From contig NW_025062479.1 of assembly GCF_000002995.4 (NCBI RefSeq), positions 22,502,721 through 22,566,720 of the forward strand: a stretch of DNA of 64,000 nucleotides, read 5' to 3'. Below the pieces are notes generated by a model, which was not told where the DNA came from, did not search any database, and worked only from the letters and a program-made list of their open reading frames with translations. This stretch comes from Brugia malayi. Taxonomy: Eukaryota; Nematoda; Chromadorea; Rhabditida; Onchocercidae. The position numbers and the translations under genes were made by a program. Positions 1 to 11,500 of the stretch are shown piece by piece (position 1 is the first letter of the stretch; the number at the start of each line of letters is the position of its first letter).

Positions 1-457
1 AAAATTTACAAATATTATTTTAAAAGCAAATTGTAGAAATACAAAATTGATTGATTGATCGATTTGATTGATAATATTATTAATATTTAAAAAGAATTTT
101 AAACATAATTAAGCAAAATATGCTAATTTTTATGACAAAATTATTCATTCTGACTATTTTGCATATGTGTCCCAATGGAACTATCACAAAATTAAGCATT
201 GATTTCTCTTTTTTCCGCATCATTTGAAATTTAAATATTTCATTTTTCATCTTTTATTTAAACAAAAATTTCATACTAACCCTTGAAAATGGTACAAATT
301 TAATGATTTTATAAATGAATTTAACAAGCAATTATTATTCGCTGTGCTAATTTATACATTCATTAGACGAAATATTAATAATTTGATCGCTAATAATCGA
401 TCATTTAAAAAAAAAAAAAAAGAAAAAAAAGGGAGAATGAATGATCTTTTGTACTGA
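1..457. other. AT-rich flank, no gene seen
   Basis: This is AT-rich sequence with a run of A from about 409 to 430. No convincing exon is visible. It would hold the promoter of the repeat ORF that follows, but no clear TATA box or initiator can be named. In the frame of that ORF the last upstream stop is TGA at 455-457. Confidence 0.5.
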
Positions 458-523
458 TCAAAAATTATTTTTAATCTACTCAAATGGAATAATGCAGCTA
501 CTAATAGAATTAATGATGACATA

Positions 524-2215
524 ATGCATAGAAGAGCATTAGTACCACGTGAACAATTAGATAATTTAGTTCATGTGATAGGTACTAATAACTCAATCTC
601 TGCCGTAAATATCATTTTGATATGTGCCGAAAATTCGGCTCATCCAATGCTTAATGATAATTTAGTTCAGATGATAAATGCTGAAAGTCCCGTTTATATG
701 ATATCTATTGATAATTCACTTTATATAATAAGTATTATCGTCAGTGATTCATTTCATGCATTACGTGCTAATAGTTTATTTCGTACACTACGTGGTACTT
801 CAATTAATACAGTACGTATTAATAATTTATTTCGTATGATGCGTAATTCAATTCGTGGAATACGTGGTGGTAATTTAATTCACGGAATACGTAATGTTTC
901 AGTCAATACGATACGTATCGATAATTTGTTTCGTATAATGCGTAATTCAATTCATACAATATGTGCTAATAATTTAATTCGTCGTATTTCTATTAATGCA
1001 ATACATATTGATAATTTATTCCGAAATAATAGAATGCGACGTCTTTCATTTAATGCGTTACGTATCGGTAATTCATCTCGTATGATTTCTGATCCAATTC
1101 GTGAAGTACGTGATATTTTACCTAATACAATACGTAGCAATAATTTCTTTCACATACTATGTGATTTCTTTCATATGATACGTAATCCAGGTTATACAAG
1201 ACGTATTAGTAATTTACCACGTACGTCAGATGTGAATAGTAATGTACCTCAGTTGAGAAGTGCTTTAAATTATTCATCTATTTCATCTGTTTTAGCACAA
1301 TATGGCATTCAAACTTATCCAATAAATCCTATATGTATAATTGAGCCAGAATTAAATGATGATGCTTTACATATTATACGTGAATATAGTATGATTAATG
1401 AGATACGTATCGGTGATTTACTTCATATTACACGTACGAGTAATTCAACTTATACATTATATATTGGTGATTTAACTTATGCAGTGCATAATGCTGAAGC
1501 ATATCAAACGGTGTATATTAGTGATTTTGTTCGTGTAGTATTTTCTGGTAGTATACTCTATATAATACAATGTACAAATTCACTTCAAATGATGCGTAAT
1601 TTACTTCACGCAGCGCATGCTTTTAATTCATTTCGCACAATAAGCGTAAGTAATTCAGTGCATGCTAATAGTGCTGCATCACTTTATATGATACGTATTG
1701 GTAATGTAGCTTATATGATAACAACAAGTGATTCAATTCACGTGGAATGTTTTGGTAATTTGTTTCATGTAACAAGTACACGTAATTCAGCTAGTGCAAT
1801 ACGTACTTGCAATGTAGGTGAATCAGCTAATATAATGCGTGATGGTTGTAGTACAATTCTTGTTGTAAGTATTGATGGTCGTTCACATACCATACGTACC
1901 GATGGTTCAGTTTGTGCATTAAATTCCGGTCATCCAATTCAGGTGATACGTGCCGATAATTCAATTTATATGATGCGTACTGATAATTTAATACTCGTAG
2001 TATTTGCTGATGAAATACTACCAATGATTGGTCCGGGTAATTTACCTCCATGGATGATTGGTAATTCAGTTTATGTAATATATGCTGGTAATTTTGTTCA
2101 CGTATCACGTGATGAAAATTTATCATATGTGATACGAACGTATAATTTAACTCAAACGATGCGTGATGGCAATTCAATTTATGTGATACGTAATAATAAT
2201 TTAGTTCATGTATTG
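524..2215. repeat. Degenerate 27-nt tandem repeat underlying the 575-codon ORF
   Basis: The DNA of this ORF is a tandem series with a basic 27-nt period, roughly aattcaatttatatgatacg followed by tactgat. Some 21-nt units occur near the 5' end and the unit differs at many positions between copies. All length changes I see are multiples of three, so the + frame is preserved. The second + frame reads TAA within the unit, while one minus frame is partly open as a by-product. Confidence 0.7.
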
Positions 2216-2251
2216 TATACTACTAGATCAGCTAATAGAAGAAATAGGTAA
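524..2251 (+). CDS. 575-aa lysine-free protein built of degenerate 9-residue repeats
   Basis: I do not recognise this gene. One frame stays open from 458 and has its first ATG at 524; TAA is at 2249-2251 and an AATAAA follows at 2298-2303. Most of the protein is a degenerate nine-residue unit of the form N-[LSF]-[IVF]-[HYR]-x-[IM]-R-x-[DNG], often alternating NS- and NL- starts (for example NSIYMMRTD then NLILVVFAD near residues 485-502). Seven-residue versions occur near the N-terminus. A non-repetitive segment of about 50 residues lies near residues 240-290. I see no lysine in all 575 residues, remarkable in AT-rich DNA where AAA is common. There is no signal peptide and no obvious membrane span. 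An acceptor-like AG at 496-497 would put the ATG inside an exon, so the start is uncertain. A decayed satellite with a fortuitous open frame is the main alternative. Confidence 0.6.
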   Translation: MHRRALVPREQLDNLVHVIGTNNSISAVNIILICAENSAHPMLNDNLVQMINAESPVYMISIDNSLYIISIIVSDSFHALRANSLFRTLRGTSINTVRINNLFRMMRNSIRGIRGGNLIHGIRNVSVNTIRIDNLFRIMRNSIHTICANNLIRRISINAIHIDNLFRNNRMRRLSFNALRIGNSSRMISDPIREVRDILPNTIRSNNFFHILCDFFHMIRNPGYTRRISNLPRTSDVNSNVPQLRSALNYSSISSVLAQYGIQTYPINPICIIEPELNDDALHIIREYSMINEIRIGDLLHITRTSNSTYTLYIGDLTYAVHNAEAYQTVYISDFVRVVFSGSILYIIQCTNSLQMMRNLLHAAHAFNSFRTISVSNSVHANSAASLYMIRIGNVAYMITTSDSIHVECFGNLFHVTSTRNSASAIRTCNVGESANIMRDGCSTILVVSIDGRSHTIRTDGSVCALNSGHPIQVIRADNSIYMMRTDNLILVVFADEILPMIGPGNLPPWMIGNSVYVIYAGNFVHVSRDENLSYVIRTYNLTQTMRDGNSIYVIRNNNLVHVLYTTRSANRRNR

Positions 2252-3080
2252 ATGTTAGTTATTTTATGATCATCAGAAGTTTTTTTTTTTCTTTTTAAAT
2301 AAAATTTAATTTCTACAGTGTCTTCAGAAAGCATCAATTTTGCATATGAAACTTTTTGAAAGCATTAAACATTTTTTCTAAAACTTTTTTTTTTTTTTTT
2401 TTTTAAAGCTGAAATGATAAACAAATAAACAACATTCAGTGCCTAAAATTTGATCATTTTTATACCTAGTAGTTTTATCGATATGATTAACGATATGAAA
2501 TTATTATTTCAAAATTTTTTAAAATTAAAGAATAAAAAACAAAACAAAGAAACGATATAAATAAAAATGAAAGAAAAAGAAAATTAAAAATAATCAAATT
2601 TTCCTTTTCAAAAAAATTTTTTTTTTAAATGTATTTGAATGATAACTGCTAATTAAACTTTGTTAAAATATTACTTTTACTAGAATATAATCATTATCAG
2701 TCAGTTATCATATAAATACTTTTAACATTTCTGACAAAAAAAAGTTATCATTACAAGGAAATTATAAGAACAAAAAAAGAAAAAAAAAAAAAAAAAATCG
2801 AAGAATCAGGAAAAGACGCAATTTTTCGACAGATTCAATAAATAAACAATTTCTTTTCCATCTGAGCGCACAAAGAACTATCACAGTTCATTTCACTGTA
2901 CTCAACTTATCATACTCTGTTATCATTATCACCCATTCCCTCCTCTTTCAATCACTGATAACACTTAACGCTGTCTCTTCAACAAACTGAAAAGCTATCT
3001 TTGCTGATTGCATTTGATTATCAATGTCATCTTGGTATAAGGTTGTCAACCTATTCCTCTTCCTAAAGTAATATCATAAA
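2252..3080. other. Intergenic: 3' region of repeat ORF and 5' region of zinc transporter
   Basis: The stretch is AT-rich with poly(T) at about 2385-2404 and poly(A) at 2779-2797. About 2860-3060 is less AT-rich (cactcaacttatcatactctg and following) and is the likely promoter and leader of the transporter. No exon is supported. Confidence 0.45.
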
Positions 3081-5794
3081 ATGAGTGATGCAAACACTAA
3101 CCTAATGGAAAAAAAGTAAGATTTAAATTTCACATATTACTTTGTTAGCGATATTAGGAATAAATTTAAGTGATAATAATAATAAATAATAGTAAATAAT
3201 AGTAATAATAATGAATTTTACAGTTTTTAATTACTTAGTAACACTGATAAGTTGCATTTATTAATTGATAAGAATTAATTAAAAATTTTTTTTTTGATTT
3301 AGTCATATTCCAAATTATGGGTCAACAACAAATTTGGTTGAAGAATTTCACTGTCACAGTGATGAGGGTGACAAGCCAACAACCGATCGACGAGCCATTC
3401 GTACTCTTTGGACATCTGCGATTATTTGCTTAATTTTTATCATTTCTGAAATTATTGGTGGCTATTTAGCTCAATCATTAGCAATTATCACGGATGCGGC
3501 GCATTTGGCATTATTTTACAACTTTTTTTTTTTTTTAAATTTCAAAATGAAAAAAACTGTTTGAAAAACAAAAATTTTTTTTTCTTAGTTGAATATTTAT
3601 ACTTTTCCAATAATGAAAATTTTACATTTCATTTATCAAACACAAGGAAAATTTAATTTTTTTAAATTTTGAAAAAAAAAAAAAGAAGAGAGAGAAAAAT
3701 TTCAGTTAACTGATTTTGCCGGTATGTTGGTATCATTATTTGCTCTATATGTGTCCAAAAAACCCGCGTCACAACGAATGAGTTTTGGTTGGCATCGTGC
3801 TGGTAAACTTTTATAAGTACATAATTAATACGTAAATATACGTGAATACGTCAATTTCAATTTTGATTAAATCAGTTTTGATCATATCATATTCATTAAT
3901 GATAATAAAGTTGTTGAGTTCTGATATAAATTTTTTCATAAAATTTTCACTTAAAAAATGCAAAAAAAAAAAAAAAAAAAGAAACCGAAAATAGAAAAAT
4001 GATTATTGAGCGCATATAGTTTAAGTATTTCTAAAAAAATTTAATAAAAAAAAAAAATTTAATAAAAAAAAGAAGTTATTAATAATAAATGAAAAATTTT
4101 TTAAATTTTTAAAATTTTAATTCAAAACATTTATTAATGAATTAAAATAATTCAGAAGTAATGGGTGCATTCATTTCCGTTTTTATGATTTGGATCATAA
4201 CCGGAATATTAGTTTATATGGCAATTGATCGAATCACTAGAGGTTCATATCATATTGATGCATCTATTATGGCAATTACCGCTGCACTTGGTGTTATCGT
4301 TAATTTTATGTAAAATTTATCAAATTTTAATTTTATCAAAAAATTTATCAAACAATCATTCCTCTCATAATTTTATAAATAATTACTATTTTAATGATTA
4401 CTGTTAAGAAAAATGGCTAAAATTTTAGCAAAAAATTGAATTTTGATTTTTAAATATTAACAAAAAAGATGAAATAAACATTAAATAATATTTGAACGTT
4501 TAATATTTGTATTTATTAATGAGAAAAAAGAACAAACAAAGTGGATGAAATTAAATTTAAGATGGAGGAAAAATTGAAATAACTCAAATTTTATCAACCA
4601 CAAAAGAAAATATTATTATTGTGTAATACTTAAAAATGTATTAATAATTTTTATTTACATCTAATATTACTTAATTACTATAAAAATAAAATTACACATA
4701 GATTTTTTTTTTTTTTTTCATTTGAAAAATAATAATAATTTTAGTATGGCAATTTTGCTTTATTTTGGTGGACATACACATTCTCATAGTGGTCATGCGC
4801 ATTTGTCGCACTCTACAAATTCGGCTAATAGCACGAACATTAACGTAAGAGCAGCAATGATTCATGTTATCGGTGATTTATTGCAAAGTATTGGAGTGCT
4901 TATTGCTGCATTACTTATTTTTTTCAATGTAAGTAAAATTTGCATTTTTTGAATTTGAAATTAAACAAATTTTTCGAATTTGAAATTAAGCAAAGTTAAG
5001 TGCAAATTAGCAATTAATATGAAATAAATGATTCAGATATTATATTTGCAGTGATTATTTTTTGTAACATAAGTAAAATTTACTCATTGAAGAAGTTAAA
5101 ATTAATTTGCTAATTGTGCATAAATTTAATCAAATTAATAAGTATAATCAAATTTATAAATAGAAAAAGTTTGTGAATAATTATTATAAAGTATCTTAAA
5201 TATTTTGAATAAAATTTGAGCATTCAAGCAAAATTTTAATAGATTTTTTCAAAAAAAAATTGTAAAGTATTTCTTTTTTGTTATAAATATTCATTTTGAA
5301 ATCATAATTTAATTCTAATGAAAATTTGAAAATTTTTATATTTTTAGGATTCGTGGTCTATTGCAGATCCAATTTGTACGATAATTTTTTCAATCATTGT
5401 CCTTTGTACGACAATTTACATTGTTCGAGATGCAATGTTTGTCCTACTTGAAGGTTAATTATCAGTATCATATATTAAAAATTCTTTTTTTTTTGCAATT
5501 CTTTTAAAAACTTTAAAATTTAAAAATATTTTTTAAAAACTTTAAAATTTAAAAAAAAAATAAAATTTCATTTATAGCTAATAGACCAAATCACACATAA
5601 ATATCTTTTCTATTTCTATGAACACAAAAAATGAAAGATGAAAAAAAGAGAAAAAAGGTTTTTTCAAAAAATTGAAAAAATAAACTTTGAAATATGGGAT
5701 GAAATTTTTATTAAAACAGTAAATATTTACTGTAAAGAATAATTTTTTTTTTTAAAAAGAGGATTTCTGCTATATTAGATTAGTTTAATGAATA

Positions 5795-5833
<39 letters not shown>

Positions 5834-6408
5834 AAAATATTAAAAGTTTGGTGTAAGTAAAAATTAAAATTAAAAATGCTAAAAGTAATAATTACGTTTA
5901 ATTAATTGTCTGTGAGTGAAAAAAATGCATATTTTTTATTTTATTATAATTATTTTCATCAAAATATCTCTTAGTTACTTTCTATTATTCAAAAAAGTTA
6001 ATTCTTATTTTAGATAATGAAAGTTTTTTATTATTTCACATTTTTATTTTATAAATTTATTCACAAATTAATTTTATCAAAAAATTAATTTTTCGTAATT
6101 CTTCCGGTAAACTAATTACTATTTTAGGTTCACCATCAAACATTAATTTTCGTACCGTATTTGATTCATTGGAGCAAATTAATGGCGTTGAAAAAGTGCA
6201 TAATTTACGAATATGGTCATTAACGCTTGATAAGATAGCGATAAGTGTACATTTGGAAATTACACCAGGCGCAAATGCCCAATGGATTTTAAAACAAACA
6301 ACGCAAATGTTACGAGATCAATATAATGTGATGGAAAGTACAGTACAAATTGAGGGTTATAATCCGGAAAAGCAAGATTGCAATCGATGCATACCGCCAC
6401 CTTTATAA
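3081..6408 (+). CDS. CDF/SLC30-family zinc transporter (ZnT2/3/8-like), 7 exons
   Basis: Exons 3081-3115, 3303-3507, 3706-3802, 4156-4309, 4745-4928, 5348-5453 and 6128-6408 join in phase to 353 residues. Cation diffusion facilitators export zinc from the cytosol into vesicles or out of the cell in exchange for protons. Visible hallmarks are the TM2 site DAAHLLTDF with His79 and Asp83, the TM5 site HVIGD with His204 and Asp208 (the HD-HD arrangement typical of zinc-specific members), GWHRAE after TM2, a histidine-rich loop HTHSHSGHAHLSHS at 174-187 between TM4 and TM5, and a C-terminal cytosolic domain (GSPSNINF...VHNLRIWSL). The tail has a DCNRC pair, like the C-terminal Cys pair of ZnT8. 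Length fits the family. The short N-terminus has FHCHSDEGD before TM1. The closest C. elegans relatives would be ttm-1 or cdf-2; I cannot choose between them. Intron 2 starts with GC. AATAAA lies at 6485-6490. Confidence 0.93.
3508..3705 (+). other. GC-AG intron (intron 2 of zinc transporter)
   Basis: The protein frame requires the junction HL|LT of the conserved DAAHLLTDF motif. The exon ends CATTTG at 3507, the intron begins GCATTA and ends TTTCAG at 3705. No GT nearby can replace it without breaking the motif. Confidence 0.75.
5798..5831. repeat. (TA)n microsatellite
   Basis: About 17 TA dinucleotides in the last intron of the zinc transporter. Confidence 0.9.
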
Positions 6409-8262
6409 TTAATTAAATTTGAAATGAATTTAATAACAGTAATACATTTGATAATACATTCAAATTTCATCAATTACTTATAATAATAAATAAGAAATGA
6501 AAAATTTAAAATTACAATTATTTAGTTAAAGTTTTAATTTTGGCGAAAATTCTTTATATTATTTTTATTTTTGGTTAATACAAATTTTATCTTACATTTT
6601 TTTATCAAAATATAATTGATTTAAAATTTAAATTTCAAGAAAAAACTTTTGTTTTTTGATTTTGCTATAATTATTATTGAATTTTATTTTGCATACAAGT
6701 TAGCATGAATTTTTCAAGCTCTAAATAAATTTACTATTTAGTTAATTAATGACAAAAATTTATTGTATTTTAAATTATCTGTCATCAATTATTATTATTG
6801 ATACTATTATTAATTATTATATTTTTACGATCTAATTGATTTTTTTTTTTTTGCACAAAAATAATTGATTAGTAGTAACAAAAGCTAAGAAAAAAAAATT
6901 TTTAATTAATTTACTGCTTAAATATGATTAAATTAGCGATAGAAGGACTTGTTTAAGTCTTTCTTTACTTATTTTGTTCTTTTTAAAAAAGCATAAAATG
7001 CTTGTTTTTCTGATTTATTTCATTCTTCCATCTAAAAAAATATAATTTTCACAATTTTTCTTCTGCTTTAATCTTTCAAACAAAATGTTTATTTGTTATT
7101 ATGAAATGATAATAGAATAAATTCCAAAAATTATTGCATCGTTTGATTAGCAAAAAAAAGAAGAAAGCACTGATACAATAAAATTAGAACATAAAAAGTA
7201 AATAAATAAATATTTGATGTAAACAATCTTACATCATGAATATTTATTAAATATTCTTACATCAATATGGCATGTTATTCATATAAAATATATTAAATAC
7301 GTAGACAACGTGTAACGCAAGCGTCACGTAAGTTAATACGTAAGTTAATACAATGCACTTTTGCATTTTCTATTTTATTTAAGTAGAAAAAAAAAAGTAA
7401 AAGCTTCAGTAGCAACCGATAATTAATTACTAAATGTAATTAAATAATCATTTTATGCAGAATAATTTCATTAATAATAATAAATATAATAAAATTTAAT
7501 AATAACTTATTTAATAACAAAATGAAATTTGATTTATTCAAAAAAGAGAAAGAAAATAAATAAATAAATAACAAAGAAATTATTGAAATGAGCACATTAA
7601 TCACATAAGGCATATTAAATACAACGTGTATATAACGCAACGTGTACGTACGTGTATAACGCAAAAATCATTTCTCAGATTTTAGCAATAATTGAAACTA
7701 ATAAAAATAGGGAAAGAATATTTTGATGAGTTAAAATGTTTATAAACACTTTTAATTTAAAAAATCGAAAAGTGAAAATGAAAACTAAATTGCAACGAAT
7801 AATTTTATTCTAAAAAGGATAAATTTTAATGAATCTAATATTGGTAAATGATTTTAATTAATATTTAAGTATCTCATAAGCCATTTAATACGAAATAGTA
7901 TTCTAGTTGTTCGTAATATTTCAAATTTTTTTTTTTTTTTTTGAAATTCAAATTTCAAATGGATTTACTTCAAATGTAACTCAAAAATAAATTACTCAAA
8001 ATCATTATATTCGCCCTGAAATCTTTATTTTTTAATAAAATCTTGTTAAAAAAAGGTAGGAAAACTTATAAAAATAATGAAATTTCTATATCTCAATTAA
8101 TAGTATCATACATAATTAAGTAAACAATTTTAATGATTACCAAATTCAACGAATTTGAAAACAAACAAACAAACAAATATCATCCAAAATAATAAACAAT
8201 TTCTTATTTCCTAGCAATATTAAACTAAATTTGTTAAATGTTCTACCAGAAAAATTCAAACA
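6409..8262. other. Intergenic region between convergent genes
   Basis: This separates the 3' ends of the zinc transporter (+) and LRCH (-). It holds the transporter AATAAA (6485-6490) and a TTTATT at 8024-8029, which is AATAAA on the minus strand 234 nt past the LRCH distal stop. Two related stretches near 7265-7340 and 7600-7665 share 'cat..ttaaata' followed by 'acaacgtgta..acgcaa', a small decayed duplication. No gene is visible. Confidence 0.5.
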
Positions 8263-8537
8263 TTAGTCTGAATATGAAGTCGAATGTGCGTTGCTGCTGT
8301 TGTTGTTGTTGTTGTTGCTGCTGTTTGTATTAGTTCTAGTAGCTGTTGTTGTTGTTGTTGTTATTGTATTAGTTTTACTAGCTGTTGTTGTTGTTCGTAC
8401 ATTAGCATTTGATGAGCTAAATTTATTGAGTGCTAAGACAGTCTTCGCTAACAATGGAAGATTTCGTCGTTCCAAAATATCGGCAGAAGAGCATATTGAA
8501 TTCTGAAAATTATTTTTTAATTTATTTTAAAAATTCC

Positions 8538-8568
<31 letters not shown>

Positions 8569-11500
8569 TTCATATTAAATTCAGATTAATTTGAATGAAT
8601 GCATTAGAATGTAATGAAATTAAAAATTTATTAGCAAATTTCTCAAATGCAAAATGTAACAAAAAAAAAAAAAAAAAATTGATTGACAACGAAATATTTC
8701 GTATTGTTTCATTGAGTTTCATTTCAAATCTGTCATAATTTATAAATCGAAATAACACAAATCTGATAATTGAGTTATTTTAGGGGTGGGGGGAGGGGGG
8801 GGGGGCATTTTATAAGTAATAAGTAATAACAAGTAGTAGGTGGTAACAACAACAACAACGACAATAATAATAATAAATAAATAAATAAGTAGAAAAGTAA
8901 ATAATAATAATAAGAAGAAAATAAGTATTAGCAATAAAAGTAATTAAGTTAAAATTTAATTTGAAGGAAAACAAAATAACAGATAATATTATAAAATGTA
9001 GAAGAGAATATTTCATCAAAGGTTAAAAGTCAAACATTAGTTACATAAAATGAGAATGTACACTGATAAGGAAAAAAAAAATTTGAAATTGTCTCTTTTT
9101 TTTCCTAATTATTCATAAAATAATTTAATAAAATTATCGATTGAAATAATCACAAAATTTTTTTTTGTTTATGAAAAAATTGGAAATGTCTTTTCTTTTA
9201 AATAAGCAAAATAAAAAATTAAAAAAAAAAAAGAATGAAAAGAGAGAGAGAGAGAGAGAGGGAGAAAAAGAAGAAAGGAATGTATTTATCACATTGAATT
9301 TCAAAAAAGAAAAACAAAATTTTTTAAATTTCAATGAAATATACTACTAAAATTACAGTTATTATACATTGAAAAAAAAAAAATTAAATTAAGCAATTAA
9401 TTATTATTTATAAATTATTTATGCTAATTCCACTGTAAATAAAATGATGAAAGCATGTATTTTTTGATGTAAAAGCAATAAATATATAATATTATAATCC
9501 TTTATTTAATTTCAAATTATAAAATTTATAAATAAGAAATTAAAAAAAAAACGAAAGAAAGAAAACGGAAAGAAATTGTTGCTAACAATTGAACAAGAAC
9601 AAATATACATTGTAGTTACTAATTAATATTTTTCAATTAAAAATAGGAATGAAAATGAATGATTATTATTTTGTTGCACCACTAATTTAATTACTTTTTT
9701 ATAATCATTTCAAAAAATTGAAATTTAAAAATAAAAGAAAATTATTTATTTAAGTTACTCATTTCATTCTTTTTTCTGCCTTTTATTCTTTACTATATAA
9801 ATTATCAAAAAAAAGAAATTTTAAATATTAAATATTTTTTGTCAAAGGCTTTACATAAATACTTTTTAACTTGAATAATTAGAGTAAAATAAGGTTACAA
9901 TTTATTTCAAATGATTATATTAGATTAAAAAAATGCAAAATATATGTTACAATTATTACAAAAATTGATATGATTAATCCATGTTTTTGTGACTTAATTA
10001 AAATGTTACGATAAATTAGTGTTAGATTTGAATTTTAAATTTAATTCCTAAATTTATCAAAAAAAAAAGTGTTGCAGGAATTTAGAAAAAGTTTTAAAAA
10101 CTTTCATTTGAAATTGTATATTGTTAGCAAACAATTCATTAGCGATATTACAGGTAATAATCACCTGGATAAAATAAATTTCATTTAAAAATAGCAATAC
10201 AATAAGTAAATTAAATAGTATTTAAACATATAATTATTGTATAATAAAAATGGTAAGTAAGAATGAAAATGCATGCATTACATAACACATAAAAATCACT
10301 TTTTTTCATCGATCGATCGATCGATCAATTAATCAATCAATCGATCAATCAGTGAATAAATCAATCATTCGATCAACGAATGAAAAAAAAAATTCTGATA
10401 TCAAAATTTATAAATCAGTGCGAAACATAAATATGCGACGAAGACTGTTAGCATTGCATTGGCCAACATTCTATCGTTAAATTCAAATTGTAGTCGTCCT
10501 TCAAATAAAACCTGAAAACTTTTTAGCTACCAAATATTGCAAATATATTTTTGCTTCCAGAAAAAAAAAATCTTTTTTTTTTTCTATCACAGCCATATTT
10601 TGCACAATAAGTAATTATCAATAATTAATTCATAACATGCATACATGCATGCATGCATGCATGCAAAATTAAATTTCATGTAAGAAACACATATACATGC
10701 AAATTTAACAACACTGCAAACGCTATTGATTGATTGATTTATTTATTTTTTGTTAAGATAGATATGATAAAAAAAAATTCCTGAAAATTGGAAATTGCAT
10801 CTGATAAGTGATTATTATCATTTTACATAATGGTTATTATCATTTTACATAATTATTATTATCATTTTACATAATGATTATTATCATTTTACACGATGAT
10901 TATTATCATTTTACATAATTATTATTATCCTTTTACATAATAATTCTTATCATTTCACATAATGAATCTTATCATTTAACATAATGATTATTATCATTTT
11001 ACATTATGTGATTATTAAGTGATTATTATCATTTTACAAATAAAAAAGCTGACAATTTTTATTTTAAGTGAAAAAAAAGTTTTGAAAACAAAGGAATATG
11101 CAATTAATTTGTGCAATTAATATTTGCAAATCTTTTTCACCCTCAAGTGCATTTAAAAAAAAAAAAAGTAAGTAGATTTTACGTGACTAAACTTCACGCA
11201 ACTTACTTAAATGCAAATGTATTGCAGACCATTGCATGCTACATGCATTATACATTTCCGTCATAGTTGCAAACTTAAACATACTAATTAATTCACTTAT
11301 AAAAAAAAAAACGTATAAAGTCATAAAAAATTAAAAAATTTAGAGATTTATAAAATAATGCAAAATTTATAATAAAACTTTTTTTTTTTTTTCAATTCAA
11401 AATAACATTTGATAGCTTGCAGTGTTCTTAATTTGAACGAATATTAAGAAATTATTATTATTATTATTATTATTATAATAAAAAAGATATAATTAAATAG

